A stretch of 64,000 bases of DNA from positions 73,913,001-73,977,000 of the forward strand of contig NC_069361.1 in NCBI RefSeq assembly GCF_021730395.1, read 5' to 3'. The notes under the pieces are model-generated. The model saw nothing but the letters and a program-made list of their open reading frames with translations. It searched no databases and had not been told where the DNA came from. Positions 35,778 to 48,130 of the stretch are shown one piece after another. A program made the position numbers and the translations under genes. The DNA comes from Mercenaria mercenaria (Eukaryota; Mollusca; Bivalvia; Venerida; Veneridae). Each line of letters opens with the position of its first letter. Within the stretch, counting starts at the first letter, position 1.

Positions 35778-38700
35778 TCAATTATTATGAGTGCAAATAC
35801 CAGTAAGTGAATTTACATTGGTTTTTCTAGAAACAGAGAACAGTACAACAGCCAGTATCACAGATCCTGTCCTGACTGGCCCTAGAACTAAAGCTCTTAT
35901 ACCATACGCCGCAGGAAACTCAGATAGCGCTATGTAAGTTTGGAAAACGAGGAGAGCTATAAAAGGGAAGTAAATATGTCTTGCTCTATGACATAAACTT
36001 TTTCTCCTGTGACCTCCTTGTGAGTATTGAAGCTGGTAGCCTAAGTACAGTGTCAGCGGAATGTTGAATGTAATCACCTGAAATAAAAAATTTCAATGAA
36101 AAATAATTCCAAGTAATGTGTAGAAAAAACTTAGCCTCTTTTCTCTAACTATATGTAACTTTTTAGGGGCACATATGACATGATGAATTACTCAGAAACA
36201 ACTGGTATTTTTTATATAATATGCACTTACATTAATCTGAGGGTAAAAATTCAAAACTTTCTCCATCAGAAATTCATGTATTTCAAACAGTATACTGACA
36301 GTTTATCAAAAAGCTGAAAGTAACTTCCAGTTATTTAACATTCATTGAAGTACTGGTGTTGTGAACCATAACAACTTATTATGACTGAATATAAAGAATA
36401 TGTCTGAAACTTTAATAATAGGTTTCGCAAAGTATACTATAAGAGGGAAAACAGAGCAAGAATGTAAAGTACTACGCTGCATATTAATAGAAGCCTAACA
36501 ACTAATGTGACCATAGTACAGTACAAAAGAAAATTGAAGAAAACTATTTATATCATTTTATAACAATATTAATACACAAATTCACATACTTAAATATTTA
36601 TGCCAAACAAATACAGAAAAGACTGGGGATCTATAGACATGTAAGCAGCAAACAAGATTCTTGATGAACTGCTCAAGTGCAGGCATAGAAGTATAATTTT
36701 TTCTTGCTACATTACTGTACCAAAAAATAATTGTAAAACCATCAGTCATACAACATAGCAACTGTGCAAAACAGTTGGTAATGTAAGGTCCAGAATTGAT
36801 AAACCATTGAATAACTTAATAACAATGAAATTTTAATTAGATGTCTAACAGTGTACAATACAAAGAAACCATATGCCATAAAACAGCAGTATGTGTACAC
36901 TACTTCTCAAGGGTAACAACAAATCAAAGACAAATCAATCTTCATTATCAATACGGACAAACTCAAAAAATGTGAAGGGTAGGTATAATAAAAATTCAAA
37001 AGGTAACTAGAGCTGCTTTTGAGAAAAAAGCATGTCTCCCACAACTGCGTAATCATCTGAATAGTAAGTCTGTCTTCGTATACTGTTTACTCACAGAAAA
37101 TATACCTTTGATAGCATAGGAGTAAGTTTTGGAGTAAATGGCCTTTGATTATGTATCTGAGTCAACCATGCACCAAGACCTGTATCACTGGCATCAGTAT
37201 TTTCGGTAATTCAAGGGCCATAATTCCGAAGTGCCTGGGCCGATTTGGCTAGTTATCGAACTTGGCCGAGGACTTATTGTCAAACACATTTTGTTTTAAG
37301 TTTGGTGAAGATTGGATAAGAACTGTTCGACTTAAAGTGCGGACAAGATTTTTGACATACTGACAGACAGACACACACAGAGACAGGATTAAATCAATAT
37401 GTCTCCCACACCAATGTGTGGTGGGAGACATAATTAGGCTATCTGCTATGCTCACTAAAGTATAAGACTTCTCATTACAATGATACAGGTTCGAATCCCG
37501 TGCAAGGCATGTGTTCTCATTGATGACTGACTGAAAACCTTACGTATAACGTCATACATCCTCCTCCTCTGATTTATGTTGGAAGCTTTCAGTTACTTGT
37601 GAACAACAAATTAGTACAAGTAAGACAACCAGAAACACTAGTTAGGTTACTTAACTGTTTGTATAACTGTAATACTGTTGAGAAACAGTGCTGACCCCAA
37701 AAATGATAAAATATCTACTGAAATGCATTACCTGGAATAATCCATAGAAATAAGTTAGACAGACAGGAAGATAGCTGCCATTGACATACATTCCCCAAAC
37801 AAACACAACACCAATATGACCTTCTAATATCTCACCAACCAGCCATGGTCCTGCAGTTAAAATTTTCGTTCATATATAATAAAAATACAACACCAACATG
37901 ATCTTCTAATATCTCAACAACCAACATTCATTACACAAACATTAAATCAATATGACTTATTCTTGCATACAGACTGGGACTTCTGGTGATTTCATTGGTG
38001 CTGGAAAACTCCATCTTACATCCCGAAGGTGTAAGATGACTCTCGTGCTGTAAATGATGTACATGTTGTATAACAAACTACATCTGTAGACAAGATTTGT
38101 GTAGTAATAATTAATGTTACTATAAGAAAAAAGTGCTATTAGAAAATCACTTGACGTTTGAATTTATTTTTACTATTATCAGTTGCATATGGCATGCAAG
38201 AAAAAGATTCAAACACTGGTGGTAGGTGCAGATGGAAATATCCGGCTCTCGGGTAACTGTTTAAGCGGTAACTTGACAGAGCCTCGTTACTGCAAAAAAC
38301 AGTTACCCTCGAGCCGGATATTCCCATCTGCACCTACCACCAGTGAAAGAATCTTAAAATATCTCACCTACCAGCCATGGTCCTGCAATTATAAGATTCA
38401 TTCATTTATTCATTCATAATACAAACACAATAAAAATATTACCATCTAATATCTCACCAGCCAGTCATGGAACTGCAATATCTCTGCAGGCATACTGTCC
38501 TTACCCAACCTAACAATCTACTATGCTCTCCAACAAGCTGTAAATCTTGATCTTTTTTAATTTAGAACCAAACAAACCTTTAAACAGTCTAAAACTTGAT
38601 ATAAATAAAATATACCTACCAAATGCAACATATAACATTGCCCCTATAAGACTGTAGAACAGCTTGGTTGTCTTGGTAACCAACCACATTCTGTGTAGCC

Positions 38701-41700
38701 AGCTGTTGTATAACTTCAACAAACTATTGAATATTCCTCCATGGACTGAAATCACACAAAGGATGTACTGCATAGAAACATTAACATGCCATACTTTTGT
38801 CTGAACACATGTGTAACAATGATGTTCAACTCTCATCTGATTTTCAAACTTATCTTTTGAAGTTTAGTGGATCTATTTGTTTCGTTTGGGTTTAAGTCAC
38901 AATCAGAGATTTATGTCATACATGTACTATAAATTCCTAAGGAAAATCCTGGATGGCCTTTCAGGCATTATTCATTAAGCTATACAAGAAGGAACCTTCT
39001 GTATTAAAGCTGGGTGACTTCCCCAAAGGAAAGAAGTCTACTCTCCAAGCAAGGTTTTTAACCCATAGTGTTGACTGGCAATTGATTCAGTCAGCAACCT
39101 TAATGACTGCTATGAAAGACCCTGAGAAAGTTAAATTAGGTAAGATTAAGTTGTTGCTTTCAAGTCACACTGTCATTTAGGCAATATATGACAACTTTTC
39201 AGCTTTGATGGTGGAGAATGACACCAGGTGACCCTCTACGCATCTTTTGTCAGGCACTGAAGAGTACTTTGGTAGAACCATAGACCTTCATTGAGTTGGC
39301 TAGAAAATTTCCTCACAAACGTAGAATTAACAAAATGCTTATCCTTTCTATTAACTAACATAATTTTATACAGTTTATCCTTTACAACATAAATAACAGT
39401 AACAGCCAGAAAAAATACGTAAAACTTACGTGTAAACAGATGAGATCTAATATTATTGCACTTTCTTAACAATACCATTACAAACACATACACAGTCACA
39501 ACAAAGTAGAAAACCACATGAACCTGAAATATATGAGATTTCTTGCAATTGCTAGACAACATGGGAACAAATTTGTGCCTCTAAGTATTATTTATGTATA
39601 CATAATTCATAGTGAAATACATCACTCATTGTTCCTGTTTAATGAAAACTGTACTGTACTTCAGGTATGGCTGGGAGAAACACTGACCTTCATTAAGCCA
39701 ACTTCCTCACATGAAGAATTCTATGTAGCCAAAGCAAGGTTCTAAACCCACACTGGTGAGGGGCAAGTGACTCAAAGTAAGCGACCTTAACTGCTTGGCC
39801 ATGGAGGCTCCCAAATTAATATATGAATACAACATGAATCCAAAAACAAAAGCAAGGTTCATTATCACAAACGGCAAACAATATGGAGCTACTTTAGATA
39901 CTGTGTCATGCGCATAACAGGACCAATGAATAAGAATTCATTTCTTTTTTGTTATCCTGTAGTGGCATACATGGTTGCGAGTAGTATGTCTAAGATTGTG
40001 TTCATATGTACATTATATGCATTGATTGTCATTTGTTACGTATTGCATGTAGACATTGTGCAAATAAAACATACTTACACTTCCGTAGGACAGAAGATGA
40101 TCAGTATGCAAATCAGTATTTTTATCAACTCTATGTATATCAAAGGCAATGCATCTAGTCTTTCATTTCTTTCAGAACAAGGACCTAATAATGAGTGAAT
40201 TAGTTTTCTGTATTTTCTAATCCAATCTTACTCTCTACAAGCAAAGATAAAAACAAAGAACAACATACTAGTGTAGCAATATCCATCATCAGTATAAATC
40301 TCCCTTTGAATGGAAGTAATGGACTGGTCCCATCTAGAGAAAATGTCTGTTCTGTAACATGACGACCATTCACAGAATCCTACAATACACAAGGTTTATG
40401 TGTAACTGTCACATCTTTGGTTAACCCTCTAGTGTGCAGTAACTGGCATAATTGTTATTCTCTAAAAGAATAAATTATATGAGCCATGCCATAAGAAAAT
40501 CAGCATGCGCAGTCTGGTCAGGATCCATGCTGTTTGCTAACAGTTTCTCTAATGGCAATAGGCTTTGAAAGCAAACAGCATGGATCCTGACCAGACTGTG
40601 CGGATGCACAGGCTGGTCTGGATCCATGCTGGTCGCAAAACCACTATGTTGGTTTTTTCATGGCGCGGCTCATATATACTACTTACATTACTGCAAGCCC
40701 ATCCAAACTCTTCACAACTACACATGTAGCAGCAATATTTTCAAAGAATACATACTGAGACTAATTTCATTATGTGTGGGTGTTTCTTTTTTCCATATCT
40801 TGTACTCTGTTCAAAACATTGGTAACTATTGGGTAGAGCAGTTACCTGCTTAAATGATGCAATTTTCCTGGATGTCAGTGGACATGACGACTATAGAGGC
40901 ATAATGTACTTAGTTTTAATGATTTTAATTTTCGATCATTTGTGATTTGTAGATATTTTGTTCATTACTGTAATAAATATCTGCACATTTATTTAAATTA
41001 CAAACAAAACAAGCAGTATTTACCTGAACAACAACTCTGATAGAGTGTACACCTCCAGACAGGAGTGACGGTTGCCATGGTAACACATACAGTGGACCTT
41101 CAACATGTTTAGCTTTACCCTGATGTTTACTATCTACATATACCTCAATATTGTTTACATTACCATTAGTAAACACCAGTATTCTGTCAATAAAAACAAT
41201 ATCTAGTACTTTGCTGGGCCATGAAAGAATTTTGCATTGAAAATTTTGAGCTCATAGAACTAAATGGGGCTAACACCTTTGTAATACATAAGACATACGC
41301 CCTTGGTTTATTATTCCAACTTTTTATCAAGCATCATGTATAAATATGAATTAAAGTTATCTTGACATTACTTTAAAGAAATCATACATTCACATTCATT
41401 TCTATTACATGACTCCTTAAATAGAATCATTAGTCCACAGTTTGTGCTATATGCCCGGTGACAAGCGCAAATAAACCAGTATATATTTTTTCAATTTGAG
41501 AAAATTTCAATGCAACTAAAGTCTGTGAACTTAAATGATCATTTTTAAAACTGAAAATTCAAACAAATCATCTATATGCAGCATTTATATAAACAGACAA
41601 ATATACCTTACCTTATATGTGTAGATTTTTCTATCAGATATAAGGGCTCATGAAGTGGTGCTATCAGTGAAGCTTCTTTAGGATTGGTTACCATGACAAC

Positions 41701-44700
41701 AGGCCATCTGTCCTTGACAGCATCAACAATCGACAACATATCATGGTCCACTGCCAATACTCGATATCTATTCAAATGAAAGGCAGTACATGTACTTCAC
41801 AGAAAACTTCTGTATTTAGAACAAGTCTCTACATATACAGCAACCCCAAACAAATTTCTGCCGAAGGAATTTCGCTTTCAACTGGGTAAGAGGTTCCCAA
41901 AACAGAAGACTTAGGCTACCACAACAACATAGGTTCACTCAAGTCAGCTGTTCTGTCGAACACGACAACGGTAAAACAGACAGGGATAAGAAAGTATTGA
42001 GGCCAAAAATTTGTGTTACAGAATCAGCTGGTTAGAGTTATTGCTGAATTAATGCACCTGCATTTTGCATTACCAATTTGTCAGAGAAAATAAAGACATT
42101 TTGTCGAAAATCAAGGCCATATGACTCTGCAATATCTCAGTATGACGACTCCTAAGCATCTTTATCAAACTATGTAGGGTGTCTAATTAAGATGACATGG
42201 AAACATAATCTGCAATAACCATACACTGATGCAGTTAAAAAACATGAAACTGACATGAACTTACATTCTTGCATCTCTCCAGTCTCCAAGTTCAAGCTCC
42301 AGCATTCCAGTCTTGTGTCTTGCATACATGTTAGGTACCAGTCCAGCCAGTGTATGTAAATGTCCGCATAAATATGCTGTTACATTTCTGAATGACAATA
42401 TTAACAATAAACACCTCAAACTTATATACAAATATATCTGTAATAAGTTGTTTTTTTCAGTTGTTCTATACATGTTATATGTCAGAATTGCAACCACAAT
42501 TTATGCTTAATAGTTGTACAGCAAATTTTGGATGCATATATCTCAATAACTTTACTCTATATTTTCAGCTTCAGTCTGATGCAATATGCATATTATCTTC
42601 CAATTTTGTTCTTAGTAGCAATTAAGCTATACTTGTTCTACAATATTTTACCAACTTTTGGTCACATGTAAACAACTGATTCTACAATATGTTAACTCGT
42701 ACTTGGCACCACACATATATATCAAATGATTAACTTGGGTGTGAAGCTAAACTATCTTACAGAACTGCAACAGTTCCTGGAAATATATGTTGCCATTTAA
42801 TCTATGCATATTAAAACATTTCTCTACTATATTCTAACACAGCTGCAGAGTTACCTACCTTAGAATATATCTGATGTTATTACCAGTCTGTGTTGCCACC
42901 AAAGAACTTGGATAATGTCCAAATGCTATTGTCATGTTGCTTGTACGACTTTCATTCAAATAACTTTCAATAACCTTCTCTCCATCCTGAAATATGTTCA
43001 TAATGGCCTGTTCAGTTAAAAGTTACTGCAAAATGTTTTTGGCAGGGAACTTTGTGCTTTATGCATAAATGGCTATTTTGAGGGGACTGGATAAAATAAA
43101 TGAGATTTTTAACTCGCCACCTTTTTATGATGTATTGTCAAAATATAATGCCCATCTTACTCCCAAATTTGTATGTTAATGTGTAAAACTTGCTTTTAAT
43201 GATGTCGAGTATAGATCACATTAACCTCTATGTAAATACTTACAGATTTTATATATCCAAAGAAATTAAAAGGACGTTTTGGCCCTGGATTTGGACTAGC
43301 ATCTACAGCAACGAAAGAATATTTGCCAAACTTCTCTTCATGGTGATATACATAAGAACTTCCATGGTCCATTCCCTGTGATGAATACTTTCTGAAAGTA
43401 TCAAAAAAAAAAAAGTTTAGTTGTACTTCACTCACCTAACATTCTGATTACTTATAAATACAAATGGGTTTTCTTATGAAACTCAAAACTGTATCCATTA
43501 AGAAGTTTATTATAAAATGAAGACTGAAAAAGGAAGTTAAATGTTTAATACTTAATTCTAAAACATTTAAAGGACCTAATAGGAGTTACAGTTACTACCA
43601 CGCTGGATCAGAGTCCTGATACTGAAATCTGTTAAAAATGTTTTTTTTATACATTAGTCTTTTGTTTGTTTCACAGACTAATTAAGCCACACCTACAGTG
43701 GTTAGGTCATATGTCAGTGATGCAGGAAATCCCTTAGTGACCATCCAGGTATTATTTTGGGCACCACTGACCTTCCACAAGCCACCTTAACAGCTTCTTA
43801 ACCCTAACCCTGCTAAATTTCTATAATGAACTTGTCCATCTTTCAATTTGGACAGTACCATTAACTGTTAATCATGATCTGCACTGGTCGCAAAGGCAGA
43901 ATCAATCACATTCAGCATGATAAGGGTTAATACAGAAAATTTCATTAGTCAAAGCCCCCTGATAGGTTCTAACTCACGGCAGTGAGAAGCAAGTGAAAGA
44001 CCTTCATATTTAATTTTGCCATTTAAGTAAAATTCTGGAACTGTATTATCTTACTTCCGAGTTGTGAAACAGATGTAATAATGAAACAACAGATGTAATA
44101 ATGAAACAGATGTAATAATGAAGCAGATGTAATAATGAAACAGATGTTAAATAATGAAACAGACATAACTGTATGAAACAGACATAACAATGAGACAGAT
44201 GCAACTGAGAAACATTTTAATTTTTCCAGAAAAAAAATTACATGAAAACAACAACCTTGAACTAGAAGTTAATTTCTCCAAGAACTTGCAATCTAGTACT
44301 CACCTAAATAAATTGTCTCTATGATCTAAATCAGGTGTGTCAAAAGAATCTGTAATTAAAAGAATTAAACAAATATGTTTGACAGCAGTGATTTTAAATG
44401 TAACATATGTAATTACAGTGTCTTGCACAAAACATTCACTTTCCAAAAATAATTACTAGCTGTAATGCATTCTACATATTAAATTAATTTCATTGTAACT
44501 TAAGTACACTTTAAATACAGTACAATCATGTAGTTGAATTTACCATGGTTGCCTCGCAAGTCAAGCCATGTTTTAACAATTTCCTGACAATGTTTGACAG
44601 TGTCATGGTATGTTTGCCACTCATCTACAAATTGCTTGGACCTTTTCAAATCATAAAACTTTGCATCTGTCAGATCACCTGCAACAAATTAAGGTACATT

Positions 44701-47700
44701 AATATCAATAAATCAATACTTAATACATATGTAAAGCAAATTGATACCTTCTTAAATGACAGTGATATAAAATGGAAATCTCCTGCACATATTGTTGTAC
44801 ATTCAATATTGTTAACAGCCATATTAGACTGGCTCCCTTCCTTATATTTGTTCTAGTTACATAATATAAAGGGAAGTAACTCCAGCTGGTTTTTTCTACA
44901 TTGACATTTTTTACTGCCCCAGACTCCAAACATAGGGAGCTGTATGGTTCAACCATCAGATGAAATTGTGCTATTTTAGAGGTTTAAAGTCTTCTTATAA
45001 AATGATTGCTGTATTTATATAAAAAAAAAAAAACATGCAGCCAGGAAGCCAGACTAACAACCATATATATAAAGATAATTTAGACAGTCAACATCTATAC
45101 TGGCATTCTGAAAATATTAATATAAATAATATAGAAAGTTCATCAATCTATGACAGCTGGCTTCAAAGCCAAACACAGGGATGTGACTTACTGAAACATC
45201 AGTTAATTTCATTGGTATAATATTGTGGTTTCTGCAAAAACTGGGGACATAAGTTTTCAGATTTCAAATTTAAGATTCTTAAATGAATGCTATAGATATA
45301 TTTAGACACTGAAATTAGACAATCTGTATTCAGATGCTACTGGTGACAAAATCCACAAAAACGTTACTTAGTATGTTTTCCTATGTTTTTCATATACACC
45401 TTGCTTGTTTATTTTGGGTGAACAACATTCAATAGCTGAGTGCTTCAAAATATTATTTCTAGTATAAGTAGTAATACACTATTAGAAATTTGAACAAGAG
45501 GGCCATGAAGGCCCTGTATTGCTCGCCTGACCTATTGACCTAAAGATCATCAAGATTAACATTCTGACCAAGTTTCTTTAAGATATGTTCATAAATGTGG
45601 CCTCTAAAGTGTTAACTAGCTTTTCCTTTGATTTGACACGGTGACCTAGTTTTTGACCCCACATGACCCAGATTCAAACTTGACCTAAAGATCATCAACA
45701 TTAACATTCTGACTAAGTTTCATGATGATACAGTCATAAATGTGGCCTCTAGAGTGTTAACAAGCTTTTTTTTTATTTGACCTAGTTACCTAGTTTTTTA
45801 TCCAACCTGGCCCAGATTTGAACGTTATCTATACATCATCAAGATTAACATTCTGACCATGTTTCATTAAAATAGGATCATAAATGTGGCCTCTACAGTG
45901 TTAACTAGCTCTTCCTTTGATTTGACCTGGTGACCTAGTTTTTGATTCTACATGACCAAGATTCAAACTGGACCTTGAGATCATCAACATTAACATCCTG
46001 ACCAAGTTTCTTTAAGATATGTTCATAAATGTGGCCTCTAAAGTGTTAACAAGCTTTTTTTTTATTTGACCTAGTTACCTAGTTTTTTATCCAACCTGGC
46101 CCAGATTTGAACGTTATCTGACCAAGTTTCATTAAAATAGGATCATAAATGTGGCCTCTACAGTGTTAACAAGCTTTTCCTTTGATTTGACCTGGTGACC
46201 TAGTTTTTGACCCCTGATGACCCAATATCAAACTCATCCAAGATTTTATTGAGGGTAACATTCTGACCAAGTTTCATTAAGATTGGGCCAAAATTGTGAC
46301 CTCTAGAGTGTTAATAAGCTTTTCCTTTGATTTGACCTGATGACCTAGTTTTTAACCACAGATGACCCGATATCAATCTCATCCAAGATTTTACTGAGGG
46401 TAACATTCTAATCAAGTTTCATTAAGATTGGGCCAAAATTGTGACCTCTAGAGTGTTAACAAGCTTTTCCTTTGATTTGAACTGGTGACCTAGTTTTTGA
46501 CCCCAGATGACCCAATATCGAACTCATCCAAGATTTTATAGAGAGTAACATTCTGACCAAGTTTCATTAAGATTGGGCCATAATTGTAACCTCTAGAGCG
46601 TTAACAGTCATGTTGACGACGACAGACGGACGGACGACAGACACAGGGCGATCACAAAAGCTCATCTTTGAGCACTCCATGCTCAGGTGAGCTAAAAATG
46701 GAACTGTTGAGTAAAGAATTTAAATGACAATGAACTTAAAAAGAAAACTGTACAATTACAAATATTAAAGGATGCTATAATCAACAAAAATGTTCAGTTG
46801 AGACAATTCAGGTAATATGCAAAAGCCTAATATCTATAACTATTAACTTAATGACATGCATTTAAGGATGAATAAATGCATATATAGTAACATACCACTA
46901 GCTAAAACTAGTCTTGGTTTGATTACAGTCAAATGTGTATCACAAAACTTCCTCAAGTCTGGTGCTCTATCAAAGCTTCTGTATCGACTAACATGGATAT
47001 CTGTCACCTAAATATACAAAAGATTAAAACTGTTCACAATCATCCCTTGTATGCTGTCAGTAAAGCTACTAGGTACTTCAAATTTATCCCTACCCTCAAA
47101 TGTCAATAAGAGTCCTTGACAACCATCTCAAAGCCTAGGCTATTTAAACATATTATCCACACATCTAAGACTTCTATGGAGGTAACTGCAATAAAGCAGC
47201 ATTTACCACTGTTAGAGCAGCATTACACTAGCTCTTTCTTACTAATCTTAGGACTGTTGCTCTTTATTCTTAAACATTAGACAGGTAGAAGCAGTGCTGC
47301 TCTGTAAATCTTCTACAGCTTGAATTGCATGATTATGGTTTTGCACCTAATATAATATAAGTCGCAAGGTCTTAAACATTAGACATGCAGAAGTAGTGCC
47401 GAAGAACAAGGGGTGGTTTGGAAGGGGTTAGGCATAAACGGTTTCAACTCTTCTTAAAATAGGGTTGCTCAAATGATCTTAAGAGCTTATGCTCATTATT
47501 TTGTGATTTTTTTTTCAAGTGTTTGTAAGACGCCAATGAATACAGTATATTTTATGTAAAAATAGGCGTTTAATCAAATAAAACAGTTTTTTCAAGTTTC
47601 TCTAGCTTTCTCATTGTTTCACAAGGTGAAGGTACTACAGAATGTTAGCTACAGTTAGCAATTACTCATAGATTACTGACTTGCTTGAAGAAATTTCTGA

Positions 47701-48052
47701 TGCAACACCAAATTGTTCACCAATGTAAATATAATTATCTTTCATTTTTCCCATAAATTTTAAAATCAGTTTGTGAAAAATTTTGCTAAATATTAGAGTA
47801 AAAATGACATCAATCATTTCGTGTAATTTTTATTTAAAGAAGGAACTGACACGAATGAGTCAATGACAGAGACATGTGACAACAAACCTGAACAAACCAA
47901 AACAGTCTTTCCATTCCTCCTCCTGGGACAATGTTTTGATATGGAATATAATTGCCTTTTCTATCTTCAATGTCATTTTGAATGGTGTAAGAAATAAAGC
48001 CTAGCAAACACAGAGAAATCGTAACAAAAATAATATATGCCAGAACTTTCAT
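35778..48052 (-). CDS. TMEM62: Transmembrane protein 62 (metallophosphoesterase-domain membrane protein), complete
   Basis: Fourteen exons: 48052-47888, 47007-46896, 44678-44544, 44349-44304, 43391-43244, 42986-42859, 42387-42265, 41767-41612, 41183-41024, 40379-40269, 39523-39430, 38745-38620, 37850-37732, 36077-35778. Every junction is GT/AG and every phase agrees, giving 640 codons against 643 in human. Residues 1-24 form a signal anchor. The calcineurin-like phosphoesterase motifs are VTDIH (56-60), GDLTD (93-97), GNHD (135-138), FGHY (224-227) and GHLH (253-256), so all metal ligands expected of the fold are present. Family landmarks NPGPKRPFNFFG, AYLCGHLHTL and ELGDW are conserved. The C-terminal third (from about 415) has several membrane segments and GPWLVGEILEGHIG. 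The substrate is not established in any species. The ATG at 48052 is the first in frame before the hydrophobic segment; a longer open stretch upstream has no in-frame ATG. Confidence 0.95.
36999..37436 (+). mobile_element. Tandem-cored-type element ending in an ATGTCTCCCAC hairpin
   Basis: It starts AACTAGAGCTGC, with a body around CAAGGGCCATAATTCCGAAG and TTATCGAACTTGGCCGAGG. A GACAGACAGACACACACAG simple repeat (about 37,365-37,385) follows, then the hairpin ATGTCTCCCACACC / GGTGTGGTGGGAGACAT-like stem (37,399-37,431). It lies in the last intron of TMEM62. Confidence 0.65.
37852..37945. repeat. Short local duplication of TMEM62 exon 13 and its acceptor region
   Basis: The sequence across the exon 13 3' splice site (CTTCTAATATCTCACCAACC...ATGGTCCTGCAG) recurs in part at about 37,893-37,925. 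It recurs more fully at about 38,355-38,395 (TCTCACCTACCAGCCATGG then TCCTGCAATT) and again at 38,446-38,475. The copies lie in the upstream intron and look like partial, decaying exon duplicates. Confidence 0.6.
38214..38345. mobile_element. 132-bp hairpin MITE with CACTGGTGG ends
   Basis: Arms of about 45 bp starting CACTGGTGGTAGGTGCAGAT are nearly exact inverse copies around a loop of about 35 bp. AAA stands on both sides. CACTR ends with a 2-3-bp duplication fit the CACTA/EnSpm superfamily; that is inference. It is inserted between partial duplicates of TMEM62 exon 13. Confidence 0.7.
38985..39310 (-). mobile_element. Decayed SINE pieces, minus strand
   Basis: Read on the minus strand, 39,125-38,985 matches the 5' half of the intact SINE at 55,570 (TTAAGGTTGCTGACTGAATC...). 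The stretch 39,310-39,187 matches its 3' half (GAAGGTCTATGGTTCTACC, CACCTGGTGTCATTCTCCAC, CACCATCAAAGCTG). Both lie within a TMEM62 intron and are strongly diverged. Confidence 0.55.
39660..39815 (-). mobile_element. Decayed SINE 5' half, minus strand
   Basis: Minus-strand reading gives GAGCCTCCATGGCCAAGCAG then TTAAGGTCGC, CACTTGCCCCTCACCAGTG and CTTCATGTGAGGAAG, matching the tRNA-derived head and body of the SINE at 55,570. Located in TMEM62 intron 10, close upstream of exon 11. Confidence 0.65.
40481..40671. mobile_element. Palindromic MITE, copy 2 (internally deleted)
   Basis: Same family as 34,843-35,077 but 191 bp long: about 44 bp of the left arm are missing. ATAT flanks both sides (40,477-40,480; 40,672-40,675). 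It lies in TMEM62 intron 9. Confidence 0.85.
43690..43995 (-). mobile_element. Decayed SINE, minus strand, interrupted by a MITE
   Basis: On the minus strand AAGGTCTTTCACTTGCTTCT and GAGTTAGAACCTATC resemble the head and box B of the SINE at 55,570. After the MITE at 43,798-43,930 the SINE resumes with GGCTTGTGGAAGGTCAGTGG. It lies in TMEM62 intron 4. Confidence 0.5.
43798..43930. mobile_element. MITE with TTAACCCT ends
   Basis: It starts TTAACCCTAACCCTGCTAAA and ends in AAGGGTTAA, an inverted match. Internal GATCTGCACTGGTCGCAAAG is shared with the copy in channel intron 1 (27,188). It is nested in a decayed SINE. Confidence 0.65.
44062..44212. repeat. Short tandem repeat, 15-18-bp unit (GAAACAGATGTAATAAT)
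   Basis: Eight or nine degenerate units, such as ATGAAACAGATGTAATA, follow head to tail in TMEM62 intron 4, about 90 bp upstream of exon 4's donor side in gene direction. Confidence 0.85.
45493..46693 (+). mobile_element. Tandem-cored element, about eight 145-bp units, in TMEM62 intron 2
   Basis: It starts AACAAGAGGGCCATGAAGG. Core landmarks (ACATTCTGACCAAGTTTC) fall at about 45,561, 45,707, 45,850, 45,995, 46,119, 46,260, 46,405 and 46,549. A GACGACGACAGACGGACGGA tract follows (46,613-46,645). The end is a hairpin AGCTCATCTTTGAGCA / TGCTCAGGTGAGCT followed by AAAAA. Architecture matches the other tandem-cored elements here and resembles the 'pearl' class described from bivalves. Confidence 0.8.
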
Positions 48053-48130
48053 TTTTCCACCCAAGCGTCTGCTTTGTTGACAGAGTACATTCCCTTGTTT
48101 GATCTGACTCGTCGGACGACTGGCCACATA

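Noticed and set aside
37480-37510. A box-B-like GGTTCGAATCCCG suggesting a tRNA gene
   Set aside because: No box A at the right distance and no cloverleaf could be drawn; at most an old SINE scrap.
39908-40198. A hydrophobic 96-codon open frame on the plus strand
   Set aside because: It lies antisense in a TMEM62 intron, has no similarity I recognise and no splice or start context.
44062-44212. Regularly spaced short repeats that could suggest a CRISPR array
   Set aside because: Units are head-to-tail without unique spacers, inside an intron of an animal gene.
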